From: an uncultured Ruminococcus sp.
GTDB lineage: Bacteria > Bacillota > Clostridia > Oscillospirales > Ruminococcaceae
NCBI GenBank assembly: GCA_946413815.1
Contig: CAMKMD010000024.1
Location: 1 to 50,772 of the forward strand
Direction of reading: 5' to 3'
DNA: 50,772 nucleotides
Both the position numbers and the translations under genes were made by a program. Below the pieces are notes generated by a model. It did not search any database and was not told where the DNA came from. It worked only from the letters and a program-made list of their open reading frames with translations. Of this stretch, positions 43,619-50,772 are shown in pieces (positions within the stretch are counted from its first letter, which is position 1; every line of letters begins with the position of its first letter).

Positions 43619-44365
43619 TTATTCGTTATCTGAAACTTCGATCTCTTCCTCAACGTCAGCAGCACCCTGGAGGTCGCTTGCCTGCTCGGGAACGCCGTCC
43701 ATCTCAGCCAGGAGACGAGCCAGCTCAGCATCTACCTTAGCATCTGTCTCGATCTGCTGGAAGGACTCCTGAAGCTCGGACTCCTCACCGCCGTTGCCGG
43801 CGATCTCAGTGAATGCGTCAGCCTCAGCTTCCTTGCGCTGAACCTTCTCTTCCATGCGGTTGAACTTCTCCATAGCGCTGGAAGCATCGAATCCGCCCTG
43901 AGCCTGAGCGAGCTGCTTCTTTGTATCAGCCATCTGAGAACGTGCGATGAGCATAGCCTGACGTGACTTGGCCTCGTCCAGCTTCTGCTTGAGTACCTCT
44001 ACCTGATTTCCGATAGCCTCGGTCTGGTCAGAGATAGAATCGAACATCTCCTTGTAGCTTGCAACATCCTCGTCAGCCTTTACCTTGCGCTCGAGAGCCT
44101 TCTTTGCAAGCTCCTGATCACCTCTGGAAAGAGCAGCCTTAGCCTTTGCCTCCCAGTTAGCTGAGATCTTTACAGCTTCCTGGTACTTCTTCTCAGCGAG
44201 ACGCTCGCTTGCCTTGGCCTTGCCATACTTCTGAGTATTATCATTGAGCTCCTTCTGCATATCAACGATGATCTGCTTGACCATCTTCTCAGGATCTTCT
44301 GCCCTGTCGATAAGATCGTTAACGTTGGATTTCAGCAGGTCTGCCAGTCTTGAAAATACACCCAT
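43619..44365 (-). CDS. pspA: PspA/IM30 family envelope stress protein
   Basis: 248 residues, almost entirely coiled coil. MGVFSRLADLLKSNVNDLIDRAEDPEKMVKQIIVDMQKEL is the family N-terminal amphipathic region, and the central coiled coil shows SRQAMLIARSQMADTKK. An acidic C-terminal tail follows (EEIEVSDNE). PspA/LiaH proteins coat and repair stressed membranes. AGGAGG precedes the start; a consensus sigma-A promoter is about 100 nt upstream. Co-transcribed with a 56-residue membrane protein. Confidence 0.93.
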   Translation of the reverse strand: MGVFSRLADLLKSNVNDLIDRAEDPEKMVKQIIVDMQKELNDNTQKYGKAKASERLAEKKYQEAVKISANWEAKAKAALSRGDQELAKKALERKVKADEDVASYKEMFDSISDQTEAIGNQVEVLKQKLDEAKSRQAMLIARSQMADTKKQLAQAQGGFDASSAMEKFNRMEEKVQRKEAEADAFTEIAGNGGEESELQESFQQIETDAKVDAELARLLAEMDGVPEQASDLQGAADVEEEIEVSDNE

Positions 44366-44443
44366 TTCTTTAAATCCTCCTTCATGGTAATAAATGAATG
44401 AAATTAGTTATACAGCGGCAACCCCATCGCCGCCGCTGATATA

Positions 44444-44472
44444 ATTATAAGATATTTCCATAGACTTGTCAA
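44444..44472 (-). promoter_or_regulatory. Consensus sigma-A promoter of pspA
   Basis: Minus strand: TTGACA (44467-44472), 17 nt, TATAAT (44444-44449). The leader carries a CAGCGGC/GCCGCTG hairpin (44414-44437). Confidence 0.9.
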
Positions 44473-44556
44473 GTGATTTTTTATCCTTTCACTAAAATTT
44501 CATCGGCTGAAACGTGATTTTCGGCTAAATAGCACGGTAATACGCCGAATGGAAGG

Positions 44557-44593
44557 ACAAAAGAAAACTGCCCCGGAACAATGCCGGAGCAGT
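44557..44593 (-). terminator. Terminator of the SAPVLDD-repeat gene
   Basis: Stem ACTGCxCCGG/CCGGxGCAGT (44567-44576 with 44584-44593), on the minus strand followed by a T-rich tract. Confidence 0.8.
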
Positions 44594-44614
44594 CTGAGAT
44601 CGTATAGAGCAGCA

Positions 44615-45736
44615 TTACTTGCTGTTTTTGCTGAAGTATGCGCCTACAGCCTCGCTTGCGGAGAGCATGACGATAACACCGAGAGTGCCGAGGAAGGAGA
44701 TCGCAAAAACGAGGATAACGAGTGCCATATTTCCCTGATACTGCGGTATCATCGCAAATCCCGGGAATACCTGGAGAAGCAGTGAGACCACATAAATGAA
44801 TGAAGTGAGGGATTTGAATGCACCGAATCCGGAGAGGAGGGTGAGTCCGCTGACTGCCATGAGTACGGCGATGATAGCGGATGATTCGCTTACCTTTTCT
44901 GCGAATCCGCCCAGGCTGTCACACTTGAAGACAGTGCCTGAATAGAGAAGACCGAATGCGATAGAAGCAATGATGCCGATAACAGCGGTAAGGATAAGGA
45001 GCTTGAAGCCTTTCTGTGCAAGCTCGGCACGGCGTTCCTCCTTGAGCTCGAGCATCATGCGCAGACTCTCCTTGGAGTCCTTCTGATCCTGCACAAGACC
45101 TGAGGAAACAGCAGCCTTTGCGCCCTGTTTCTTGGCGTTCTCAAGGTCCTCGTCAACATACTTTGGAACGTACTTTGGAGGCTCCGGCTCTTCATCGAGG
45201 ATAGGGGCGGAGATAGGCTCCTCCGGCTTCGGGGGTTCCTCAGCCTTCGGGGGAGGAGTGTAGCTGTCCTCGTCATCGAGTATAGCAGCGCTGACCTGCG
45301 GCTCCGGTGCTACAGCTCCGAGCTGAGTGCGGCGCATCTCGATAACCTTCTGCTGCTGATCGGGAGTGAGGGCATCAAAGTGTGCCTTCAGATCCGGAGT
45401 GAGTCCGTCAATGATATCCTGGTCGCTGAGTACCAGCTTCTGAGGCTCCGGTGCGGGCTTATTGTAGGAGTAGGTATCGTCGTCGAGAACAGGAGCTGAT
45501 ACTCCTGTGGGTGCACCCTTCTTGTCACCGTAAGACGGAGGAGTATAGCTGTCCATGTCGTCAAGGACGGGAGCAGAAACTCCGGTGGGTCCCTCCTTCC
45601 TGGCGGTAGGTGCGGAGTAACCGAAATCATCGAGTACCGGTGCTGATACTCCTGTTGGAGCTTCCTTGCGGGGCTCCGGAGGAGTGTAGTCGAAATCATC
45701 GAGACCCGTTGTTCCGTAGATGTTATCGTCATTCAT
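44615..45736 (-). CDS. Membrane protein with repeated cytosolic SAPVLDD motifs
   Basis: 373 residues, no signal peptide. The N-terminal ~190 residues are disordered, acidic and Pro-rich and carry five copies of a short motif: three PTGVSAPVLDD, then VSAAILDDEDSYTPP and ISAPILDEE. A helical segment (about 100-145, DIIDGLTPDLKAHFDALTPDQQQKVIEMRR) lies between. Four hydrophobic helices follow (about 245-370). I recognise no family. The repeats look like docking sites for a cytosolic partner. GAGGTG precedes the ATG at 45736; it follows the transglutaminase-like gene by 15 nt. Confidence 0.75.
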   Translation of the reverse strand: MNDDNIYGTTGLDDFDYTPPEPRKEAPTGVSAPVLDDFGYSAPTARKEGPTGVSAPVLDDMDSYTPPSYGDKKGAPTGVSAPVLDDDTYSYNKPAPEPQKLVLSDQDIIDGLTPDLKAHFDALTPDQQQKVIEMRRTQLGAVAPEPQVSAAILDDEDSYTPPPKAEEPPKPEEPISAPILDEEPEPPKYVPKYVDEDLENAKKQGAKAAVSSGLVQDQKDSKESLRMMLELKEERRAELAQKGFKLLILTAVIGIIASIAFGLLYSGTVFKCDSLGGFAEKVSESSAIIAVLMAVSGLTLLSGFGAFKSLTSFIYVVSLLLQVFPGFAMIPQYQGNMALVILVFAISFLGTLGVIVMLSASEAVGAYFSKNSK

Positions 45737-45751
45737 ATTATTCACCTCGTA

Positions 45752-46906
45752 TCATTTAGTGCCTACGTACTCTGCGAGCGGAAGTGTTCCGCCGGTAGAG
45801 GCATAGGTATAGTACGCAAGTATCAGTGTGGCATCATTGGAATCAACTATGCCGGATCTGTCCACATCAGCATTGGTTCGCTGGCGGGCGCTAAGCACAG
45901 ATATGCCGGTAGTTGAAAGAGACGCATACTCGTTCATAATAGCAGTGGCGTCATTTGAATCTACAAGACCATCGCTGTTCACATCACCGAGGGCCGCAGC
46001 AGCAGCGGCAGCTTTGGAGTAAGCGACAGGCGAGACCTGATAGTGGTTGAAGAAATTGCCGCTCTTATGCTCGGCATAAAGGCTGTAATCGAGATCCGGC
46101 CAGTTGGAGAGAGAATGCTTGTTTAAGCTGTTAAGCTCGTCAAGGTCATTGCTCCCCCTCAGGAAATATGAGTAGCTGTCAGGATAATTACCGATATCCC
46201 ATGTCGGGTCGATGTAGTAATAATTGCCGTCCACCTTAGCGATGTTCCATGCATGATTGCCGTTGTTTCCGCAGCCGGGTATTATGCGGCATGATACGCC
46301 GGCGGACATCAGAAGCCTGTATGTCAGCTGAGCGATGCCCTGACATACGGCCCTTCTGTTGATCAGTGCTGAATAAGCTGAAAATGCGACGTTTCCATCG
46401 GAAGAATCATATCTGATGTTGACAGTTATATAATCATATACGGCTTTTACCTTTTCGTAGTCAGTCTTTCCTGCGAAGTTCAGCTTCTCTTCAGTTGCGG
46501 AGAAATTCCTGTTGAGGATCTCTTCCTGAGCTGCTGAACAATTGTAGATGATCCTGAAATTAAAGGCCTTGACCGTACCGTATGAGCTTACGCGGTCACA
46601 GTCTATCGAAAGGATACTGTAACGGATATAGTCGCCGTCATTAGGTCTTCCTGTTTCTGCCAGTGCCTCCGCTATCATTTTGTCAAGGAAGTCGTCGCTC
46701 TGTGCTTCAACACCGTCGACGCTGATAGTGAATTCCTCATCATGTGCTTTGAGATGAGCTCTCAGCTCAGCGCCTTTCTGCGGGATTATTGAAGCGGCGG
46801 ATGCGGTGATGACAATACCTGCCGGCAGACTGACTGTGCATACACAGGTGCAGAGAGCGAGCATGACTGCCGCGATTCGCGGAATAAGTAGCGGTCGCTT
46901 TTTCAT
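45752..46906 (-). CDS. Secreted transglutaminase-like protein with C-terminal dockerin
   Basis: 384 residues. After a signal peptide (about 1-38) there is a beta/alpha region and a transglutaminase/protease-like domain (about 150-235) with the Cys-His-Asp triad in AVCQGIAQLTYRL, GNHAWNIAKVDG and YYIDPTWD. The type I dockerin (about 310-372) has GDVNSDGLVDSNDATAIM and DVDRSGIVDSNDATLIL. Such domains act as peptidases or cross-linkers of proteins or cell wall; the substrate is unknown. Dockerin attachment to the cellulosome is expected. GGAGG precedes the ATG. Between purA and the SAPVLDD-repeat gene. Confidence 0.88.
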   Translation of the reverse strand: MKKRPLLIPRIAAVMLALCTCVCTVSLPAGIVITASAASIIPQKGAELRAHLKAHDEEFTISVDGVEAQSDDFLDKMIAEALAETGRPNDGDYIRYSILSIDCDRVSSYGTVKAFNFRIIYNCSAAQEEILNRNFSATEEKLNFAGKTDYEKVKAVYDYITVNIRYDSSDGNVAFSAYSALINRRAVCQGIAQLTYRLLMSAGVSCRIIPGCGNNGNHAWNIAKVDGNYYYIDPTWDIGNYPDSYSYFLRGSNDLDELNSLNKHSLSNWPDLDYSLYAEHKSGNFFNHYQVSPVAYSKAAAAAAALGDVNSDGLVDSNDATAIMNEYASLSTTGISVLSARQRTNADVDRSGIVDSNDATLILAYYTYASTGGTLPLAEYVGTK

Positions 46907-46931
46907 AACGCCTCCTTTGCGGGAGTGGTGT

Positions 46932-48206
46932 TTATCTTTCGAGGATCTGCGCTCTGTCAGGGCCTACGCCTACCATGCTTACAGGACAGCCTACAAGCTC
47001 TTCGAGACGCTTGATGTAGCTCTGGCAGTTTGCGGGAAGCTCATCGAAGCTGCGGCAGCCGGAGATGTCCTCGGTGAATCCGGGGAATTCCTCATATATA
47101 GGCTGACAGCCTTCGAGTTCCTCAAGTGTAGCGGGGAAGTCCTCGATAACTCTGCCGTCGGGCATCTTGTATGCTACGCACATCTTGAGAGTATCGATGC
47201 CTGCGAGTGTATCGAGCTTGTTGATAGCAAGGCTGTCAAGTCCGTTTACTCTTACGGAGTGACGAACGATAACAGCGTCGAACCAGCCTGTTCTTCTGGG
47301 ACGGCCGGTAGTTGTACCGAACTCGCCGCCTACGTTTCTGATCTGATCACCGATCTCGTCATCGAGCTCTGTCGGGAAGGGACCCTTGCCTACACGGGTG
47401 GTATAGGCCTTAGCAACGCCGATGATGTTGGTGATAACCTTGGGACCTACGCCTGTACCAACGCATACACCTGCGGAGAGGGGATGTGAGGAAGTAACAT
47501 AGGGGTAGGTGCCGAAGTCGATATCAAGGAGAGTAGCCTGAGCACCCTCGAACATGATGGTCTTTCCTGCCTTGTGTGCGTTGAATGTGAGTACAGAAAC
47601 ATCGTCCATGTAGGGGAGGAGTCTCTTGCCGTACTCTGTATACTCAGCTGTAACAGCGTCAAGATCGAAAGCCTCGCCGCCGTATACCTCTGTGATTATC
47701 TTGTTCTTGAGCTTTCCGGTAGCCTGGATCTTCTCAGCGAGTACCTCGGGATGAGTGAGATCGTACATACGGATGCCGCAGCGCTCATACTTGTCCATAT
47801 AAGCGGGACCGATACCTCTCTTGGTAGTGCCGATGTCCTTGCCGCCTCTGAATGCCTCAGAGAGACCGTCAAGGGTTATATGCCAGGGCATAACGATATG
47901 GGCACGGGGATCGATCTTGAGGTTTGCAGTGGATATGCCTCTTGCCTCGAGGCTGTCAAGCTCGCCGATGAAGTCCTTCGGGTCAAGAACTACACCTGCG
48001 CCGATGAGGCAGAGGGTGTCCTTGTAAAGGATACCGGAGGGGATAAGGTGGAGCTTGTAGACCTCACCGTTGTTTACTACTGTGTGACCGGCGTTGTTAC
48101 CGCCCTGAGAGCGAACTACCACATCGGCACGGGAAGAGATGATATCGATGATCTTACCCTTACCCTCGTCGCCCCACTGAGTTCCGACAACAATATTTGC
48201 AGGCAT
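46932..48206 (-). CDS. purA: Adenylosuccinate synthetase
   Basis: 424 residues, standard length. It makes adenylosuccinate from IMP, aspartate and GTP in AMP synthesis. The N-terminus VVGTQWGDEGKGKIIDII (GTP P-loop and catalytic Asp), GGNNAGHTVV, GTTKRGIGPAY and the C-terminal SVGPDRAQ-like VGVGPDRAQ are visible. The start at 48206 has GAGG seven nt upstream; the ATG at 48224 overlaps that site. A strong promoter precedes it; the dockerin gene follows 25 nt later and may be read from the same message. Confidence 0.97.
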   Translation of the reverse strand: MPANIVVGTQWGDEGKGKIIDIISSRADVVVRSQGGNNAGHTVVNNGEVYKLHLIPSGILYKDTLCLIGAGVVLDPKDFIGELDSLEARGISTANLKIDPRAHIVMPWHITLDGLSEAFRGGKDIGTTKRGIGPAYMDKYERCGIRMYDLTHPEVLAEKIQATGKLKNKIITEVYGGEAFDLDAVTAEYTEYGKRLLPYMDDVSVLTFNAHKAGKTIMFEGAQATLLDIDFGTYPYVTSSHPLSAGVCVGTGVGPKVITNIIGVAKAYTTRVGKGPFPTELDDEIGDQIRNVGGEFGTTTGRPRRTGWFDAVIVRHSVRVNGLDSLAINKLDTLAGIDTLKMCVAYKMPDGRVIEDFPATLEELEGCQPIYEEFPGFTEDISGCRSFDELPANCQSYIKRLEELVGCPVSMVGVGPDRAQILER

Positions 48207-48281
48207 TGTATTTCCTCTTTTCATAAAAATAGATTACGCGGCTATGCACCGTAAAAAGGCGCATAAGCACACTTACAACTC

Positions 48282-48310
48282 ATTATATCACAATGTCAAG
48301 ACGATTTCAA
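48282..48310 (-). promoter_or_regulatory. Sigma-A promoter of purA
   Basis: Minus strand: TTGAAA (48305-48310), 17 nt, TATAAT (48282-48287) with TGTGA before the -10. Confidence 0.8.
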
Positions 48311-48339
48311 GGGCTTGATGAAATAATTAAATAAGCAAA

Positions 48340-48368
48340 TAAAAGCGGCAGGCCGATGCCTGCCGCTT
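48340..48368 (-). terminator. Terminator of the EAL gene
   Basis: Ten-base-pair stem AAGCGGCAGG/CCTGCCGCTT (48343-48352 with 48359-48368) followed on the minus strand by a T-rich tract. Confidence 0.9.
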
Positions 48369-48377
48369 GTACGCTGA

Positions 48378-50291
48378 TTATTGTTTTGGCTTTTCCATAA
48401 GGAATTTCCGAAGCTTTTCTATGGGGATGGGCTTGGAGTAATTGAAGCCCTGGAGGTATTTTACCTTCATTTTACAGCAGTGGGCTACATCTCCTTCGTC
48501 CTCTACGCCCTCGAAGAGCACGGAATAATGAAGCTTATCGAACATGGAGGCGAAGGTGGATACCATGAAGTAGCAGTCTCTGTCCTTCTTGGATTCGATA
48601 AGGAGGGAACGGTCGAACTTGATGATATCAAAGGGTATCTCCATGATCCTTTCAAAGTTGGAGTAGCCGGTTCCGAAATCATCGAGGTAGAACTTGATAC
48701 CGAGCTTCCTGAGCTGGAGGACACGCTGCTTCATGACATTGAAGTCTGCATCGCTCCGGCTCTCGGTGATCTCTACGGCTATCTTGTCGTAGGGTATCTC
48801 GTTGCGGTCGATGATGCTCTTGACCTCCGTACAGAAGGAATCGTAACGGATATCGAGAACGGAGAAGTTTACGGATATGCGCTTGATAGGAAGACCATCG
48901 TCAAGAAAATCGCTGATGGCGGCGCAGGTCTTGCTGAGCATTACCATACTGAGCCAGTGGATGATATTGTTCTGCTCGGCGATATGGATGAACTGGTCGG
49001 GGTAGACTATGCCGGTCTTTGGGAGTTCAAGTCGCATAAGCGCCTCGGCGGTATCGCATTTGCCTGTCTCGATGTTGAAAACGGGCTGGCAGTAGACTAC
49101 CACGCGCTCGTCATTGGGATTGCGCTGTGCGGCGATGTCCTCGAGCTGGCTTAGGATGTAGCAGCTGTCGTAGAATTCGAGGATATCCTCGCTGGTGACA
49201 CGGTGAGTCTCATTGAAGGACATCTTCTCGTCAACGAAATCCAGTATCTTTGCGTAGTCCTCGTGGCTTATGACCTCAGTGGAGGTCTCCATGATGAGGA
49301 TCTTGTAATCCATGTTGAACTGTGCGTACTTCTGGCTGAAGTCGTAGATCATGCGTGCGACCAGCTTGTCGTAGTCCACGTTGTGCTGCTTCCTCAGGGA
49401 GAGGAGCACCGTATCCTCGGAAATATGGTAGAGGACGCCTCTCTTGACGTTTTGTCTGAAAAACTTGTGGTATTCAAGTCTCAGCGCAGGTGACTGCCTG
49501 ATGTTGGAGGAGAAGTCCTTCATCGTGCAGCGCATGAGGAGAAGATCCCTGCCCTTTGAGAGGCAGTCTTCAAGCTCGCTGTTGAGATAGCTGCCGGAAA
49601 CTGCGCCCGTATCGATATCGTAGGGGTTCGGATGGAACATAAAGATGATACAGATAGCCGGCAGCATGAATGCGACGGTGGTAAAGGAAACGTTGTTGAA
49701 GAAACCCTGTATTGAAAGAAGGATTATGGAAACTATATTAACGGAAATAAGTCCGTAGAAGATATGTCTTATTATCCTGCTTCGGTGCTTGATGATCATG
49801 AAGAAGATGGAGACGGTGAAAAGCAGATACAGGATGATGAAGAGATTGAAACCTGAATGGGCGAGACCTTCGCTGTCGATGTAGAAGCCCAGGCGGGATT
49901 TGTAAAGGAAGATGTCTGCTCCGATTATGGCTGCCAGCGACCCGATAGACAGATACAGGTATTGCCGGTTGATGTTTGTCGGCACCCATAGCGGCTCTCT
50001 GAGATATTGTATGTACAGATCAAGCACGACGGTCAGCAGCACATAATGACCTGCTCTGTACAGATAGATGTACAGGTGCTGTCCGCCGGTCTCGAGAGTC
50101 GAATGGAACATCATGCTGCAATAGGCGGAGCCGCACAGCAGGAGCAGCAGCGCAAGCAGGATCCTGAAACGCGAATTCCTGCGCAGGAAAGTCTGCCTGA
50201 GCAGTATAAGAACGACTATGCACAGTGCGATAACTACTATATCGCCGACATAGCTGTAACCTGGGATATATGGCTGAAGCTTGGTAGTCAT
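48378..50291 (-). CDS. Membrane EAL-domain cyclic di-GMP phosphodiesterase
   Basis: 637 residues. Seven or eight N-terminal hydrophobic helices (1-220) resemble a 7TM sensor, then a degenerate GGDEF-like region (about 225-380, no GGDEF motif), then a C-terminal EAL domain. The catalytic set is intact: AEALMRL, ISVNFSVLD, KIAVEITES, LDDFGTGYSN, IKFDRSLL, FEGVEDEGD and YLQGFNYSKP. It should hydrolyse cyclic di-GMP, opposing the two GGDEF proteins in the window. GGAGGTG precedes the ATG. Own promoter and terminator. Confidence 0.92.
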   Translation of the reverse strand: MTTKLQPYIPGYSYVGDIVVIALCIVVLILLRQTFLRRNSRFRILLALLLLLCGSAYCSMMFHSTLETGGQHLYIYLYRAGHYVLLTVVLDLYIQYLREPLWVPTNINRQYLYLSIGSLAAIIGADIFLYKSRLGFYIDSEGLAHSGFNLFIILYLLFTVSIFFMIIKHRSRIIRHIFYGLISVNIVSIILLSIQGFFNNVSFTTVAFMLPAICIIFMFHPNPYDIDTGAVSGSYLNSELEDCLSKGRDLLLMRCTMKDFSSNIRQSPALRLEYHKFFRQNVKRGVLYHISEDTVLLSLRKQHNVDYDKLVARMIYDFSQKYAQFNMDYKILIMETSTEVISHEDYAKILDFVDEKMSFNETHRVTSEDILEFYDSCYILSQLEDIAAQRNPNDERVVVYCQPVFNIETGKCDTAEALMRLELPKTGIVYPDQFIHIAEQNNIIHWLSMVMLSKTCAAISDFLDDGLPIKRISVNFSVLDIRYDSFCTEVKSIIDRNEIPYDKIAVEITESRSDADFNVMKQRVLQLRKLGIKFYLDDFGTGYSNFERIMEIPFDIIKFDRSLLIESKKDRDCYFMVSTFASMFDKLHYSVLFEGVEDEGDVAHCCKMKVKYLQGFNYSKPIPIEKLRKFLMEKPKQ

Positions 50292-50326
50292 TAGTCCACC
50301 TCCCTGAAAAGGATACTGTCAGATAT

Positions 50327-50355
50327 ATTATACCATTTGACAAAATTAAAGTCAA
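50327..50355 (-). promoter_or_regulatory. Sigma-A promoter of the EAL gene
   Basis: Minus strand: TTGACT (50350-50355), 17 nt, TATAAT (50327-50332). Confidence 0.85.
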
Positions 50356-50367
50356 GCAAAAAATATG

Positions 50368-50396
50368 AACAAAAAACGCAGCCGAAGCTGCGTTTG
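50368..50396 (-). terminator. Second (downstream) terminator of the tRNA operon
   Basis: Perfect nine-base-pair stem AAACGCAGC/GCTGCGTTT, on the minus strand with a TTCG tetraloop and a T tract. Confidence 0.85.
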
Positions 50397-50444
50397 GATC
50401 TGCGGAGCAGGCTGATGCCGGCATCCGGCAGGGGAGGCGTGGAT

Positions 50445-50476
50445 AAAAAAGAAAAAACTCACGCATCTGCGTGAGT
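50445..50476 (-). terminator. First terminator of the tRNA operon
   Basis: Eight-base-pair stem ACTCACGC/GCGTGAGT (50457-50464 with 50469-50476), on the minus strand followed by TTTTTT. It lies just after tRNA-Cys. Confidence 0.9.
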
Positions 50477-50485
50477 CATGATCTT

Positions 50486-50560
50486 TGGAGGCGCCACCCA
50501 GATTTGAACTGGGGAATCAGGGTGTTGCAGACCCTTGCCTTACCACTTGGCTATAGCGCC
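50486..50560 (-). tRNA. tRNA-Cys (GCA)
   Basis: Minus strand: acceptor GGCGCTA/TGGCGCC, D arm GCC..GGC, anticodon loop CTGCAAC, T arm CCCAG TTCAAAT CTGGG, discriminator T and encoded CCA. Last of the cluster. Confidence 0.95.
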
Positions 50561-50564
50561 ATGC

Positions 50565-50640
50565 TGGAGCGGATTACGAGGCTCGAACTCGCTACCTCCA
50601 CCTTGGCAAGGTGGCGCTCTACCAGATGAGCTAAATCCGC
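50565..50640 (-). tRNA. tRNA-Gly (GCC)
   Basis: Minus strand: acceptor GCGGATT/AATCCGC, anticodon loop TTGCCAA, T loop GTTCGAG, encoded CCA. Confidence 0.96.
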
Positions 50641-50644
50641 ATAA

Positions 50645-50721
50645 TGGCGACCCCGAACAGATTCGAACTGTCGACCTCCTGCGTGACAGGCAGGCGTTCT
50701 AACCAACTGAACTACGAGGCC
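50645..50721 (-). tRNA. tRNA-Asp (GTC)
   Basis: Minus strand: acceptor GGCCTCG/CGGGGTC with G-U pairs, anticodon loop CTGTCAC, T loop GTTCGAA, encoded CCA. Confidence 0.96.
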
Positions 50722-50724
50722 ATG

Positions 50725-50772
50725 TGGTGGGGACTACAGGGCTCGAACCTGTGACCCTCTGCTTGTAAGGCA
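50725..50772 (-). tRNA. tRNA-Val (TAC), 3' part only
   Basis: Minus strand: anticodon region CTTACAAG with anticodon TAC, T arm CAGG TTCGAGC CCTG, acceptor 3' strand AGTCCCC-A-CCA. The 5' half is beyond the window edge. Confidence 0.9.

Noticed and set aside
48381..49154. 257-codon plus-strand frame inside the EAL gene
   Set aside because: Antisense shadow of conserved EAL motifs; no promoter or ribosome site.

Overview
The window looks like chromosome from a cellulosome-forming Ruminococcus (Oscillospiraceae, Clostridia). Five proteins carry type I dockerin repeats. L27 has the Firmicutes cleavable N-terminus with a Prp protease gene beside it, the replication genes are of DnaD/DnaI type, and sigma-A promoters often carry a TGTG-extended -10. 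The genus is inferred from these features, not from an rRNA gene. GC content is moderate and there is no sign of a prophage, insertion sequence or CRISPR array.

Layout: 0.1-3.5 kb is a large secreted pectinesterase/pectate lyase/dockerin enzyme (minus), followed by a DUF2079 membrane protein (minus). 6.1-11.05 kb is a plus-strand housekeeping run (rplU, prp, rpmA, obgE, mini-RNase III, a small membrane protein, YebC, a GNAT acetyltransferase, mntP). 11.1-16 kb holds a solute-binding lipoprotein, a cytosolic sensor/GGDEF protein and a small BofC-like anchored protein. 16.1-20.8 kb carries a class A penicillin-binding protein with a Trp/Asn/Gly repeat tail, a THUMP-type RNA methyltransferase and a ComF-like protein. 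20.9-24.2 kb is a dockerin protein with two Cthe_2159-type beta-helix modules, split by a frameshift. 24.5-26.7 kb is a DIP1984-type, metallophosphoesterase, ThrH operon. 27.1-31.8 kb is tex, a GIY-YIG protein, a DnaD protein and a DnaI/DnaC-like helicase loader.

The most unusual locus is at 32.5-36.2 kb on the minus strand. Three paralogous exported proteins carry 17 copies of a Tyr-Gly-Pro-(Pro/Met) motif spaced mostly 25-31 residues apart. They share an N-terminus (KKTDKT...) and a C-terminal YGPPSF signature, and they sit directly upstream of a radical SAM/SPASM enzyme whose start codon lies 3 nt after the stop of the last one. Two of the three have a dockerin in the middle of the repeat array; the third is shorter, may be a lipoprotein, and appears to start at an AUU codon. 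I read this as a candidate multi-core, radical SAM-modified peptide system displayed on the cellulosome or cell surface. The function is inferred; the architecture is seen directly.

Downstream, 36.3-39.6 kb pairs a membrane diguanylate cyclase with an oligopeptide-type binding lipoprotein. Then come a Fur-family regulator, an AEC transporter, a ROK-like regulator without the usual zinc and catalytic residues, a PspA homologue, a membrane protein with repeated SAPVLDD motifs, a transglutaminase-like dockerin protein, purA, a membrane EAL phosphodiesterase and a tRNA operon (Val, Asp, Gly, Cys) running off the right edge. Two GGDEF proteins and one EAL protein imply active cyclic di-GMP signalling. 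Four hairpin-rich intergenic repeats of one family (positions 1, 26.9, 31.85 and 39.65 kb) are scattered through the window.
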